Assembly: GCA_000632805.1 (NCBI GenBank)
Contig: CP007444.1
Location: forward strand, 2,108,001 to 2,172,000
Source of the DNA: Dyella jiangningensis
GTDB taxonomy: Bacteria; Pseudomonadota; Gammaproteobacteria; Xanthomonadales; Rhodanobacteraceae
DNA: 64,000 nucleotides
Reading direction: 5' to 3'
In this document: one piece after another, positions 17,447-26,187 of the stretch
Numbering within the stretch: position 1 is the stretch's first letter
How the letters are laid out: every line of letters begins with the position of its first letter
Notes under the pieces: model-generated
Told to the model about the DNA's origin: nothing
The model's database searches: none
The model's input: the letters and a program-made list of their open reading frames with translations, nothing else
Position numbers and translations under genes: made by a program

Positions 17447-19315
17447 TCAGGGCTGTGCGAAGGCCCGTATGGTCGCCTCGTTGATGGCGCGCACCTGGGC
17501 CTCATCCACTTTTTCAACCTTGCGGTCATAGGTGAACAGGCCGTTGTGCTCGCCCTCGACATCGGTGATCTGTGTATACACGCTGCCGGACATGCCCTTG
17601 GGCACGCCCTTGTCACGCAGCACCGCTGTGTTGGCAACGTAGCCGGCGTTCAGCGCGTCGCGGTCCTTCACCGCGCCATAGGGATTGATCGGCGTGTTCG
17701 GCCACACATGCCCCGGTACGCCCAGCGTCAGGCCGCCGTGCTCGCCGTCAATAGCGACGCGCTCGGCATCGGGTTCGGGCAGCCCCGGACCCTGGTAGTC
17801 GTGCACGTCGATGACATCGCCTGCATGCGGATCGCCCTTGGTGTCACAGCAGTTGGCACCGCTGCGCGCGTCGACCAGCCGCGACGGATCGAGCTTTTTG
17901 ATCTGCGCGGACAGTTCGGCGGCAGCCGGAATGCTCCACTGCCCCCAGCCTTCGTTGAACGGAATCCAGCCGATGATCGAGGTTTCGCCCTTCAGCTGAT
18001 CGACGATGGCCGTGACGTCCGCGCGGAAGCCTGCCTTGTCGGCGTCACTGAGCTTGTCGTTGTGGCCATTGGGCAGCGCGGGCATGTCCTGCCATACCAT
18101 CAGGCCCATACGATCAGCCCAGTAGTACCAGCGCGCCGGCTCGACCTTGATGTGCTTGCGGATGGTGTTGAAGCCGAGATCCTTGGTCTTCTGGATATCG
18201 AACTTCAGCGCCTCGTCGGTAGGCGCGGTGTAGATGCCGTCGGGCCAATAGCCCTGGTCCAGCGTGGCGAGCAGAAAGGTCGGCTTGCCGTTGAGCACGA
18301 TGCGATTGCGTCCTGCCACCTTCGCGATGCCAATGGTGCGCAGACCGGCATAACTGGTCACTTCATCGCGCTGATCGCCCTGGGTGAGCGTAGCCTTGAA
18401 GCTGTACAGGAAGGGATCCTGCGGGCTCCACAGGTGCGGATGCGCGATGGCCAGACGCAGCGGTTGCCCTGCGGGCCCGCTTGCCTCGCCCACCGGCTTG
18501 CCATCCGCGTACGCCGTGACATGCAAGGTGGCGCCGTCGCGTGACCCATCGATCTTCGACGTGATCGTGAAGGCATCCAGGCTTGGTGCCGGCGTGAAAT
18601 CGAGTTGCGCGAGGCTCGTGGCCGGCACCGGCTCCAGCCATACCGATTGCCAGATGCCCGAAGCCGCCGTGTAGAAAATGCCCTCGGGTTTCAGCCGCTG
18701 CTTGCCCACCATGACGTTGGCGCCATCCACCGGTGCATGCACGGCGACGACGACTTCCTGTGGCCCCTGCGCGTGGAGCGCGGAGGTGATGTCCGCGCTG
18801 AAGGACGTATAGCCGCCCGTATGGCGCGCCACCTGGGTGCCGTTGACGTAGACGGTAGCGTCCTGCGCCACGGCACCGAAGTTCAGCCGTACGTGCTGCC
18901 CGTGCACGGTGAACGAGGACGGGATGTCCACCAGTCGGCGATAGAACATGAAATCCGAATGCTGCTGCACGCCGGACAGCACCGACTCGATCGGGTACGG
19001 CACGAGCACCCGGCTCTTCAACGCCTGACCGAACGGCGGCGGCGCCTTTGCATCACTCGATGCGAACTGCCACAGGCCGTTGAGGCTCAGCCATTGCGGA
19101 TGATCGAGCGATGGGCGCGCCAGCTGCGGACGGGGATACTCCGGCAAGGCATGCGAGGGCGAGACGTCGGCCGTCCACGGCGTCGCCAGTGGCGCCACCT
19201 TGCCGGTCCAGGTGGCCGCGTTATCGGGCGCCGCCATCGCTGTCGAGACCATGCCCAAGGCTGCGGCCATGGCCATCCAGACGCCCACTTTCCGTACCGA
19301 GATCGTGCCGGTCAT
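17447..19315 (-). CDS. secreted GH2 family glycosidase, beta-galactosidase-like
   Basis: A 622-residue protein with a signal peptide (cleavage near AMA-AP at residue 29), a jelly-roll sugar-binding domain (MFYRRLVDIP, VNGTQVARHTGGY), an Ig-like domain and a TIM barrel. The acid/base glutamate is E455 in GWIPFNEGWGQW; a likely nucleophile lies in AIDGEHGGLT. It lacks the extra C-terminal domains of LacZ and is shorter than the other GH2 protein here. Substrate cannot be set: beta-galactosidase, beta-mannosidase or related exo-activity are all possible. The ribosome binding site GGGAAGGGCGG precedes the start. It is transcribed away from the second TonB receptor across a 1.1-kb gap and has a dyad (19,373-19,391) in its presumed promoter. 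Confidence 0.82.
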   Translation of the reverse strand: MTGTISVRKVGVWMAMAAALGMVSTAMAAPDNAATWTGKVAPLATPWTADVSPSHALPEYPRPQLARPSLDHPQWLSLNGLWQFASSDAKAPPPFGQALKSRVLVPYPIESVLSGVQQHSDFMFYRRLVDIPSSFTVHGQHVRLNFGAVAQDATVYVNGTQVARHTGGYTSFSADITSALHAQGPQEVVVAVHAPVDGANVMVGKQRLKPEGIFYTAASGIWQSVWLEPVPATSLAQLDFTPAPSLDAFTITSKIDGSRDGATLHVTAYADGKPVGEASGPAGQPLRLAIAHPHLWSPQDPFLYSFKATLTQGDQRDEVTSYAGLRTIGIAKVAGRNRIVLNGKPTFLLATLDQGYWPDGIYTAPTDEALKFDIQKTKDLGFNTIRKHIKVEPARWYYWADRMGLMVWQDMPALPNGHNDKLSDADKAGFRADVTAIVDQLKGETSIIGWIPFNEGWGQWSIPAAAELSAQIKKLDPSRLVDARSGANCCDTKGDPHAGDVIDVHDYQGPGLPEPDAERVAIDGEHGGLTLGVPGHVWPNTPINPYGAVKDRDALNAGYVANTAVLRDKGVPKGMSGSVYTQITDVEGEHNGLFTYDRKVEKVDEAQVRAINEATIRAFAQP

Positions 19316-19372
19316 CCGCCCTTCCCTTTATCGGTTGCGTGAAAGCGGCGCGATGCACCGCCGCTCCCTAGG

Positions 19373-19391
19373 TTGTCCGATTGTCGGACAA
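19373..19391. promoter_or_regulatory. inverted repeat upstream of the minus-strand GH2 gene
   Basis: TTGTCCGA and TCGGACAA are exact inverted repeats separated by TTG, 58 bases upstream of the GH2 start codon. The spacing and form fit a dimeric repressor site (GntR- or TetR-like), but no regulator is linked by sequence. Confidence 0.45.
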
Positions 19392-19738
19392 AGATGCAAG
19401 CCCGTCGTCATGCACCGACTCCGGCTGCACGCGAACGAATGGGGCATGCGCTCGTACCGCGCCATCCCGTTTCGCTTTTCCTCGCACTGCGGTCGGTCGT
19501 GTCGCCTGGAAATTCACGGCCGCCAACGCTGGCGTCGAGAAATGCGAACACCATCGCAATCGAAGACATGGATCAGGCCGCTTAGCTTCCCTACAGCCGC
19601 TCCCGCGTATGAAAGGCAGCCGGCCGCGCAAGCGCTGCAGCCGCTCCAGGCGCAGCGCAGGCGTACCGATCGACCGGAGTTTTTGCGGCGCAGCGTGACA
19701 GCTTGCGTGTTCGGCGTCTTAATTTGCGCCCAGAGGGT

Positions 19739-19752
19739 TTAGATCGATCCAA
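19739..19752. promoter_or_regulatory. degenerate copy of the 14-bp operator
   Basis: TTAGATCGATCCAA differs by one base from the perfect palindrome TTAGATCGATCTAA found at 1260 and 20,293. It stands in the gap between the divergent GH2 and TonB receptor genes and may be an auxiliary operator. Confidence 0.45.
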
Positions 19753-20292
19753 AGCCGGGCGTGAGTCGAGTCGCGAAACGGCAAGGGGATCTGAAGGCGG
19801 ACGGGCATATGTGCGGCGCATGGGCGCCGCGTGTGGTGTCGCCGCCTCCCACCAGAAGGTTGATGTGGAGGTAAAGCTGCCGCATGAAACCAAAAATCGT
19901 CCGTGCCGCCGTCATCGCGCGCTGCCGTCCGGAGCGTTGCCGATGTTTTGCGTTCGCGCGCCATGCGGCATGCAAACACCGCGTGCATGCATGCCGCTCT
20001 TTCGCCGGGCCTGACGTGCAATACGCGCGTCATGCACTCGACGGCGAGCAGCAGCGATCGCTGCACCACGCACCTGGCAACCCGTCGCGCGTCAGGGCGA
20101 GCCACAACGGTCAACACGCCTTGGTGCATGCCAAGCCGGCCAGCACCACGCGCCCGTCCCATCACACGCAAGCCAAGGCACGGAGCGATATGGCGCCCGG
20201 GGCGCGCCATCGCCGCATTTTCGCAACCGCACTACCAGGTCCTTAAAGCGCAGGTGGTCGATGACCGTCGATACCTTTCGCTCGCCAGGCAT

Positions 20293-20306
20293 TTAGATCG
20301 ATCTAA
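20293..20306. promoter_or_regulatory. 14-bp perfect palindrome upstream of TonB receptor/GH92 operon
   Basis: TTAGATCGATCTAA, identical to the site at 1260-1273 and within a 20-base block shared exactly between both promoters. It ends 111 bases before the receptor start. It contains two overlapping GATC steps and an ATCGAT core, so DNA methylation could influence binding. Confidence 0.6.
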
Positions 20307-20417
20307 TTCGAATTCAGGAGGACGCCTTCGGCATGAATACGAAGCAGTGATCAAACGGGGGATCACCGCGCCGGGCTTTTTTTTGAAGGCGCACATCAAA
20401 AGTATGGGGAGAAGAAA

Positions 20418-23400
20418 ATGACTTACCTGCCAAACGTATCCACGCGCAAGCCGTTGTACGCCGCCCTCACCCTGGCGATTCTGGGTGGCTGCCTGGTGTC
20501 GCCTTCGATGGCTTTCGCGCAGCAAGCACCCGCTTCCGCAGCAACGCCGGCGCAATCGAATGAAACCGCTACCGGCAAGCCGGCGGACCAGAAGTCCGCG
20601 AAGGAAAAGGCCGACGAAGCGAAGACCCTGGGAACTGTCGTCGTCACGAGCTTTCGCCAGTCGGTCGACCAGAACATGCAGGACAAGCGCGATTCGAATT
20701 CCATCGTCGAGGTGATCAATGCGCAGAACATCGCGCAGTTCCCCGCCAAGAACATCGCCGACGCACTCGCGCACGTGCCCGGCGTGGTCATCACCCGCGA
20801 ATCGGGTGAAGGCAAGACGGTCAGCATCCGCGGCCTTGCCCCCGAACTGACGCTTACCGAGTTGAACGGCAACTACGTCGCCTCGGCGGACACTTCGGCC
20901 GGCCTGTCGCGCTCGTTCAACTACACCCTGATGCCCGCGAACATGTTCTCGGACATCAAGCTCTACAAGAGCCTCGAGGCACGCCTGGATGAAGGCGGCA
21001 TCGGCGGCAACGTCGACCTGCGCACGCGTCGTCCGCTGGAAATGAAGGCAAACGACGGCTTCGTGTCCATCAACGCCGCGGGCTCGGACAACAGCAGCAA
21101 GATCACTCCGCAGGGCTCGGCCCTGTGGTCGTGGAAGAACAAGGACGAGACGTTCGGCGTGCTCGTCGCCGGTTCGTACCAGAAGCGCCGCGATGTCGAT
21201 TACACCGCCAACGCGTCGAGCTGGCACTGGTGGTCTAACGACTGTACCGACCACGCGACCTGTACCGCTCCGCCGACGGATGTGCATGGCAAGCCGTACA
21301 GCGCGGACGTGGCGCCGAACATCGACCTCTGGTCCGGCGGCGGCGTGGTCGACCAGGCCGGCAACGGTTATTCGGGTTACTGGATGCCGCAGCAGTTCGC
21401 CACCAGCCGTAACCAGCTGGACCTGACCACGAAGGGCTGGCAGGCGACCCTGCAGTTCAAGCCGATCGACCACCTGCTGCTGACGGGCAACTACTTCCGC
21501 TTCCAGCGCCAGCAGACCCAGATCACCAATACGCTGGAAGTGCCCGAGTGGGGTCTTCCCACCGGCAGCTACGCCGACCAGCAGGGCCGACTGCTCGCGC
21601 CCAACGGTCTCACGTTCGATCCGTCGCACACCGTCGTCACCGGCGCGAACTATGTGCTTCCTCCCGCAGGCACGGGCTGTAACTCGCTGGTCAACCCCGT
21701 GACTGGCGCGACACGCCAGCCAGTGGATGTGTGTTCCACCGAAATTCCCTGGCTCAACGGCAATTACTCGGTCGAGAAGGCCACCTCGCAGACCGCCAAC
21801 ATCGAAGGCGAGTGGGACAGCGGCGGCGCGCTCAGCGGCTCGTTCAATGTTGGTCGTACCTGGGCCACCGGCGGTCCGTCGATTGAACTGGGCATGGCTG
21901 CCAAGCCGCGCAACTTCGTCAACGGCCAGTGGGTGGATGGCAGCAACGGCGCTGCGTGGACGCTCAACGGCAAGCCGACCCTCACCGCCTCGCCCGAGGT
22001 GCTGCAGAACATGCTCGCCGGCGCAGGCCAGGTGGATCTTGGCTCGACCGGTTCCAACATGGTCAACACCAAGACCTCGCAGAACTTCGCGCAGGCGGAC
22101 TTCACCTGGGCCTTTGAAGACAGCTGGATGCAATCGCTGCAGTTTGGCGCCAAGTACCGCGACAACCGCGCCCAGCAGCAGCAGAACGAACTGCGCTGGT
22201 ACTGCAAGGGCACCACGCTGCAGTTCCAGACCTGCGATCCCAACGCCGGCCAGCTGCCGGCGGGCTTTCTGCTGCCGAACTATCTCGACGGCACCAACGA
22301 GGCCTACAGCGACGCGGTCTTCCCGGCGATCAACTTCCCGGCCTACTACAACCACCTCAACTCGACCTATGACCGCGTGACGTTCAACCACCCCGAGGAC
22401 AAGTCCTCGGTCAAGGAGCAGATCTCGGCCATCTACGCCCAGGCCAATTTCGACACCGGCTCGGTGCGCGGCAACGTGGGCCTGCGCTACGTGAGCACGA
22501 AGCAGGATCTCACCGTCGCCGACCAGATCACCACCAACAACGCGGTGTACTACCACGACGCGGGCGGCAACATCCTCATCTGTCCGGCCAGCGGCGTGAA
22601 CGCTGGCGGCGGTCCTTGCGCACCGGGTGATTTCCAGTACCTGCCGCGCGAGCAGTCGGTGATCCAGACCTACTCCAACGCCACCACGTCCAAGCGTTAC
22701 AACAAGCTCCTGCCGAGCTTCAACGTCGCGTGGACGTTCGCCGAGGACTTCGTGCTGCGCGCCGCCGGCTCGCAGGCGATGGCCCGGGCCAACTACACCG
22801 ACCTGGCCCAGCTCGGCAGCCTGACCAACAACACGCAGGCCTACTACAACGACCGCAAGCAGTTCGGCGCTCCCCTGCCCGGCTGGTACGGCAGCGGCGC
22901 CAACCCCGACCTGAAGCCGTTCACGGCGACCCAGTTCGACCTGGCGGGCGAGTGGTACTACGCGCCCGAATCGGTGGTGGGCCTGGACCTGTTCGAGAAG
23001 AAGGTGAAGAACTTCGTCGTGCCGGTCACCGTCAACAACATCACGGTGAACGTCGGCGGCACGCAGGAGAACTTCCTGCAGTACAGCACCAATGCCAACG
23101 GCCGCTCCGGCACGTCCAAGGGCGTGGAGCTGTACACGCAGCACACCTTCCAGTCCGGCTTCGGCTACATCGCCAACTACACGCTCAACAAGACCAACGA
23201 AACCCCGGTCTCGCTGGGCGATACGCAGGTCGGCAAGTCCGAGCTGATCGGCAGCGCGAAGTACGCGGCGAACGTCTCGCTGTTCTATGAAAAGAACGGC
23301 CTGCTGCTGCGTGCCACCAGCAACTGGACGGGCCGCACCATGCAGGGTCTCGCCGCCGGTCTCCCGATCTATACGGAGCCGTACAACCAGATCGATCTGA

Positions 23401-23576
23401 ACGGTGACTACGAGTTCAACAAGCACCTGATGGTCACCGCATCGATCATCAACCTGACGAAGTCGCTGCCTCACCAGTACCTCGGTGGCGATACGACGGC
23501 ACGCCTGTACCAGCTCGAATATGCCGGGCGCCAGTACTACGTGGGCCTGACGTACAAGTTCGGAGATGGTGGTTAA
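20418..23576 (+). CDS. TonB-dependent outer-membrane receptor, second glycan type
   Basis: A 1,052-residue receptor: signal peptide (to about residue 34, AFAQQ), Ala/Lys-rich spacer, TonB box TVVVTSF near residue 73, plug domain (NIAQFPAKNIADALAHVPGVVITRESGEGKTVSIRGL) and a barrel ending in YYVGLTYKFGDGG. It fits the Xanthomonas/Caulobacter oligosaccharide receptor group. The start is preceded by GGGGAGAAGAAA. It is followed at 66 bases by GH92, with a hairpin between, and has the shared palindrome upstream, so it most likely imports alpha-mannosyl oligosaccharides. Its barrel shares little with the receptor at 7272 beyond family motifs. Confidence 0.9.
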   Translation: MTYLPNVSTRKPLYAALTLAILGGCLVSPSMAFAQQAPASAATPAQSNETATGKPADQKSAKEKADEAKTLGTVVVTSFRQSVDQNMQDKRDSNSIVEVINAQNIAQFPAKNIADALAHVPGVVITRESGEGKTVSIRGLAPELTLTELNGNYVASADTSAGLSRSFNYTLMPANMFSDIKLYKSLEARLDEGGIGGNVDLRTRRPLEMKANDGFVSINAAGSDNSSKITPQGSALWSWKNKDETFGVLVAGSYQKRRDVDYTANASSWHWWSNDCTDHATCTAPPTDVHGKPYSADVAPNIDLWSGGGVVDQAGNGYSGYWMPQQFATSRNQLDLTTKGWQATLQFKPIDHLLLTGNYFRFQRQQTQITNTLEVPEWGLPTGSYADQQGRLLAPNGLTFDPSHTVVTGANYVLPPAGTGCNSLVNPVTGATRQPVDVCSTEIPWLNGNYSVEKATSQTANIEGEWDSGGALSGSFNVGRTWATGGPSIELGMAAKPRNFVNGQWVDGSNGAAWTLNGKPTLTASPEVLQNMLAGAGQVDLGSTGSNMVNTKTSQNFAQADFTWAFEDSWMQSLQFGAKYRDNRAQQQQNELRWYCKGTTLQFQTCDPNAGQLPAGFLLPNYLDGTNEAYSDAVFPAINFPAYYNHLNSTYDRVTFNHPEDKSSVKEQISAIYAQANFDTGSVRGNVGLRYVSTKQDLTVADQITTNNAVYYHDAGGNILICPASGVNAGGGPCAPGDFQYLPREQSVIQTYSNATTSKRYNKLLPSFNVAWTFAEDFVLRAAGSQAMARANYTDLAQLGSLTNNTQAYYNDRKQFGAPLPGWYGSGANPDLKPFTATQFDLAGEWYYAPESVVGLDLFEKKVKNFVVPVTVNNITVNVGGTQENFLQYSTNANGRSGTSKGVELYTQHTFQSGFGYIANYTLNKTNETPVSLGDTQVGKSELIGSAKYAANVSLFYEKNGLLLRATSNWTGRTMQGLAAGLPIYTEPYNQIDLNGDYEFNKHLMVTASIINLTKSLPHQYLGGDTTARLYQLEYAGRQYYVGLTYKFGDGG

Positions 23577-23589
23577 GAAAGACGCGCGC

Positions 23590-23614
23590 GGGGCCGGGCT
23601 TCATGCCCGGCCCC
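23590..23614 (+). terminator. GC-rich hairpin between TonB receptor and GH92 genes
   Basis: GGGGCCGGGC (23,590-23,599) pairs with GCCCGGCCCC (23,605-23,614) around TTCAT. No T run follows. It probably sets a lower level for GH92 than for the receptor. Confidence 0.6.
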
Positions 23615-23642
23615 GTGATCGGCCCATCCGCTGGAAGAATCC

Positions 23643-26000
23643 ATGAAAGCTTTGCTCGAGCGTCTTCGTCCCCGCATCCTGGCTGTCACGATCGTCGCAC
23701 TCGCGAGCATGGGCGCCGCCTATGCGATGAAGAACGATACGTCCTCGTCAGCCACGATTGATCTCGCCAATCCGCTGGTAGGCACGGCGCCGCTCGATCG
23801 GCAGGAACTCATCGGCAATTCGCCACCGCCTGGCGAACCGCTGTACTCGGGCATGACGTCGCCCGGCGCGACCCTGCCGCAAAGCGCGACCGAGGCGACG
23901 CCCGTCAATCTCAATGTCGACCTCAGCTATCCCTCCGGCGTCGGCATGTCCTACTACTATCCCAGGCCGACCATGATCGGCTTCACCGGTGGCGGCTCGA
24001 CCTATGGCGGGCAGGCCTCGCCGATGATCATGCCGGTCGTCGGCGATTGGACCGTGCCGCCCGACTATGCGCAGTCCTACTACGACAAGGCGAGCGAAAA
24101 GGCCTCGCCGGGTTACTACGCGGTGGATCTCGCCACCTTCCACACCAAGGTCGAGCTGACCGCCACGCAGCGCACCAGCCTGATGCGCTTTACATTTCCG
24201 GCGAGCCATCGGTCCAACGTCGTGATCAACCTGCGCCGTGCCGGCGGCGATGTCGAGGTGGTGGGCGATCGCACCATTCGCGGCGTCACCACGGGCGGAC
24301 GCCCGCTGCGCGACACCGACGGCTCCTGGTTCGTGGCGGAGTTCTCGCGGCCATTCGCCGGGTTCGGCACGTTTCGCGCGAACCACGACCACGAGGGTTA
24401 TGGCATCGGCGATGCGGACGTGCAGGCGGAACGACGCACGGTGTCCGGCAGCTATGCGGGCGCCTACGTCACCTTCGACACGAAGGCCGGCGAACAGGTG
24501 CTGGTGAAGATCGCCCATGGCCACAGCGCCGATGAAGCCGAACAGCGCTTGCGCGAAGAAGATCCCGATGCGGACTTCGACCGCGTGCATGCGCAGGCAC
24601 GCGCGGCCTGGGCGAAACTGTTCGACCGCGTCGAAGTCACCGGCGGCACGCCCAAGCAACGCATGCTGTTCTATTCGACGCTCTATCACTCCTTCGCCAG
24701 CCCGCGGTTGCTGGCGCGCAAGGGCGAACACTTCACCGGCGCGGACGGCAAGGCGCAGGTCGCCACCTACGATCGCTACGGACCGGTGCCCTTCTGGGAT
24801 ACCGGCCGCAACCAGATCACGCTGCTGATGCTGCTCGAACCGGATGTCGTGCAGGACATCATGCGATCCGAACTGGATCGCGCACGCGAACGCGGTTACA
24901 TGGACACCTCGTTCCACGGCGACCACGCCGTGTTTCTCTACGACGGCGCGTGGCAGCGCGGCATCCCGTTCGACTATGCCGCCGCGTACGAGTACCTGCG
25001 CAAGAACGCGACCGATCCCAAGGGGCCACGCGGCTACCTGGCCGAGTACGCGAAGAATGGCTGGATCTCCGACGTCGTGCCGCCGAACAACCCCAGCCCG
25101 CCTTACGCCGGCGGCAAGGCCGGCGTCGCCACCACGCTGGAATACGCCTGGGACGATCATGCACTGGCCGATGTCGCTCGCCGCCTCAACAAGACGGACG
25201 ACGCGGACATGTTCATGCGCCGTGCTGCGAACTACCACAACGTATTTGATCCATCGGTGGGCTTCTTTCGTGGCCGCACCGAGGACGGCAAGTGGATTTC
25301 GCCGTTCGATCCGGGCGAGCCGTACTACAACTTCATGATGAAGGAAGGTTCGGGCTGGTCCACGCTGTGGCTGGTACCGCATGACGTGCAGGGCCTGGCG
25401 AACCTTCTCGGCGGTCGCGATGCGTTCAACGCCAAGCTCGATGCGTTCTTTTCCACGCCTTACACGGCCAAGGGGATCTGTCGCGACTGCACGGGCCTGA
25501 TCGGCCAGTACGTGCAGGGCAATCAACCCGACCAGCAAGCCGCCTACCTGTACGCATGGGGCGGACAGCCTTGGAAGACGCAGGCGCTGACGCGCCGCAT
25601 CCTCGCCGAGATGTACGGCAGCGATGCCAGCGGTTATGGCTTCCCCGGCATGGACGACCAGGGCTCGACTTCGTCGTGGTACGTGCTGAGCGCGATGGGC
25701 TTCTATCCGGTCGACCCGTCCAGCCCGGACTACATCATCGGCAGCCCGGTCTTCGATCGCGTCCGCCTGCACATGGGCAACGGCAAGATCCTCGACATCG
25801 TCGCGCGCAACAACTCGGCGAAGAACATCTACATCCAGTCCGCCACGCTCAACGGCAAGCCGTGGAACAAACCCTGGTTCAGCCATGCGGACATCGCCAA
25901 CGGCGCCACGCTGGAGTTCACCATGGGACCCGAGCCGAACAAGCATTGGGGCGCCGATCCGCAGGATGCGCCGCCCTCGATGTCGGCAAGCAGGCAATAA
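23643..26000 (+). CDS. secreted GH92 alpha-mannosidase
   Basis: A 785-residue protein with a signal peptide (first 28 residues) and the two-domain GH92 layout: N-terminal beta-sandwich (ANPLVGT, SPGATLP, SYYYPRPTMIGFTGGG) and C-terminal alpha/alpha barrel. Family landmarks are the WDTGRNQITLLMLLEPD motif, E568 in KEGSGWSTLWLVPHDV as the likely acid, and D671-D672 in GMDDQGSTSSWYVLSAMGFYPV near the calcium and water-activating site. GH92 enzymes are calcium-dependent exo-mannosidases that strip alpha-1,2, 1,3, 1,4 or 1,6 mannose; linkage cannot be judged here. It directly follows the TonB receptor in the same operon and complements the GH76 endo-enzyme, giving a complete endo plus exo attack on alpha-mannan. 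Confidence 0.92.
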   Translation: MKALLERLRPRILAVTIVALASMGAAYAMKNDTSSSATIDLANPLVGTAPLDRQELIGNSPPPGEPLYSGMTSPGATLPQSATEATPVNLNVDLSYPSGVGMSYYYPRPTMIGFTGGGSTYGGQASPMIMPVVGDWTVPPDYAQSYYDKASEKASPGYYAVDLATFHTKVELTATQRTSLMRFTFPASHRSNVVINLRRAGGDVEVVGDRTIRGVTTGGRPLRDTDGSWFVAEFSRPFAGFGTFRANHDHEGYGIGDADVQAERRTVSGSYAGAYVTFDTKAGEQVLVKIAHGHSADEAEQRLREEDPDADFDRVHAQARAAWAKLFDRVEVTGGTPKQRMLFYSTLYHSFASPRLLARKGEHFTGADGKAQVATYDRYGPVPFWDTGRNQITLLMLLEPDVVQDIMRSELDRARERGYMDTSFHGDHAVFLYDGAWQRGIPFDYAAAYEYLRKNATDPKGPRGYLAEYAKNGWISDVVPPNNPSPPYAGGKAGVATTLEYAWDDHALADVARRLNKTDDADMFMRRAANYHNVFDPSVGFFRGRTEDGKWISPFDPGEPYYNFMMKEGSGWSTLWLVPHDVQGLANLLGGRDAFNAKLDAFFSTPYTAKGICRDCTGLIGQYVQGNQPDQQAAYLYAWGGQPWKTQALTRRILAEMYGSDASGYGFPGMDDQGSTSSWYVLSAMGFYPVDPSSPDYIIGSPVFDRVRLHMGNGKILDIVARNNSAKNIYIQSATLNGKPWNKPWFSHADIANGATLEFTMGPEPNKHWGADPQDAPPSMSASRQ

Positions 26001-26010
26001 CTCCGCTGGT

Positions 26011-26033
26011 GCCCCTGCCTGGGCAGCAGGGGC
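26011..26033 (+). terminator. hairpin after GH92 gene
   Basis: GCCCCTGC (26,011-26,018) pairs with GCAGGGGC (26,026-26,033), ten bases after the GH92 stop, with a 7-base loop and no T tract. It is the likely 3' end of the receptor-GH92 transcript. Confidence 0.5.
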
Positions 26034-26187
26034 CAAGGTTGACCATGAGCGAGGCGGCCTGGCATTGATGTACCCCTCCCCGTGCCAGGCTCGCCTCGCT
26101 CATTCTTTTTCCGCAAGACCTCTCATGAGATGCTCGCCGTGCCCCAGCACCGGTAAGATGCAGCGGTGCAATTCCACGGGTACCGGC

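Larger units (their letters stand above)
19316..20417. other. 1.1-kb intergenic region between divergent GH2 and TonB receptor genes
   Basis: No open frame here shows a recognisable domain, and the longer ones overlap each other on both strands in the GC-rich pattern of chance frames. The supported content is regulatory: the dyad at 19,373, the degenerate operator at 19,739, the perfect operator at 20,293 and a leader with a tiny frame at 20,333. A run of eight T at 20,377-20,384 lacks a clear stem. Confidence 0.6.

Noticed and set aside
20347-20384. Rho-independent terminator before the TonB receptor
   Set aside because: The eight-T run is present, but the only stem is 6 bp and ends ten bases before it, so a normal terminator is not supported.
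19884-20421. Overlapping small plus-strand genes upstream of the TonB receptor
   Set aside because: They overlap each other in two frames, lack ribosome binding sites and carry no recognisable domain.
20232-23474. 1,080-codon open frame on the minus strand
   Set aside because: Antisense to the second TonB receptor; composition rich in Val, Arg and Gly with no recognised motif.
23748-26036. 762-codon open frame on the minus strand
   Set aside because: Antisense to GH92, no domain signature.
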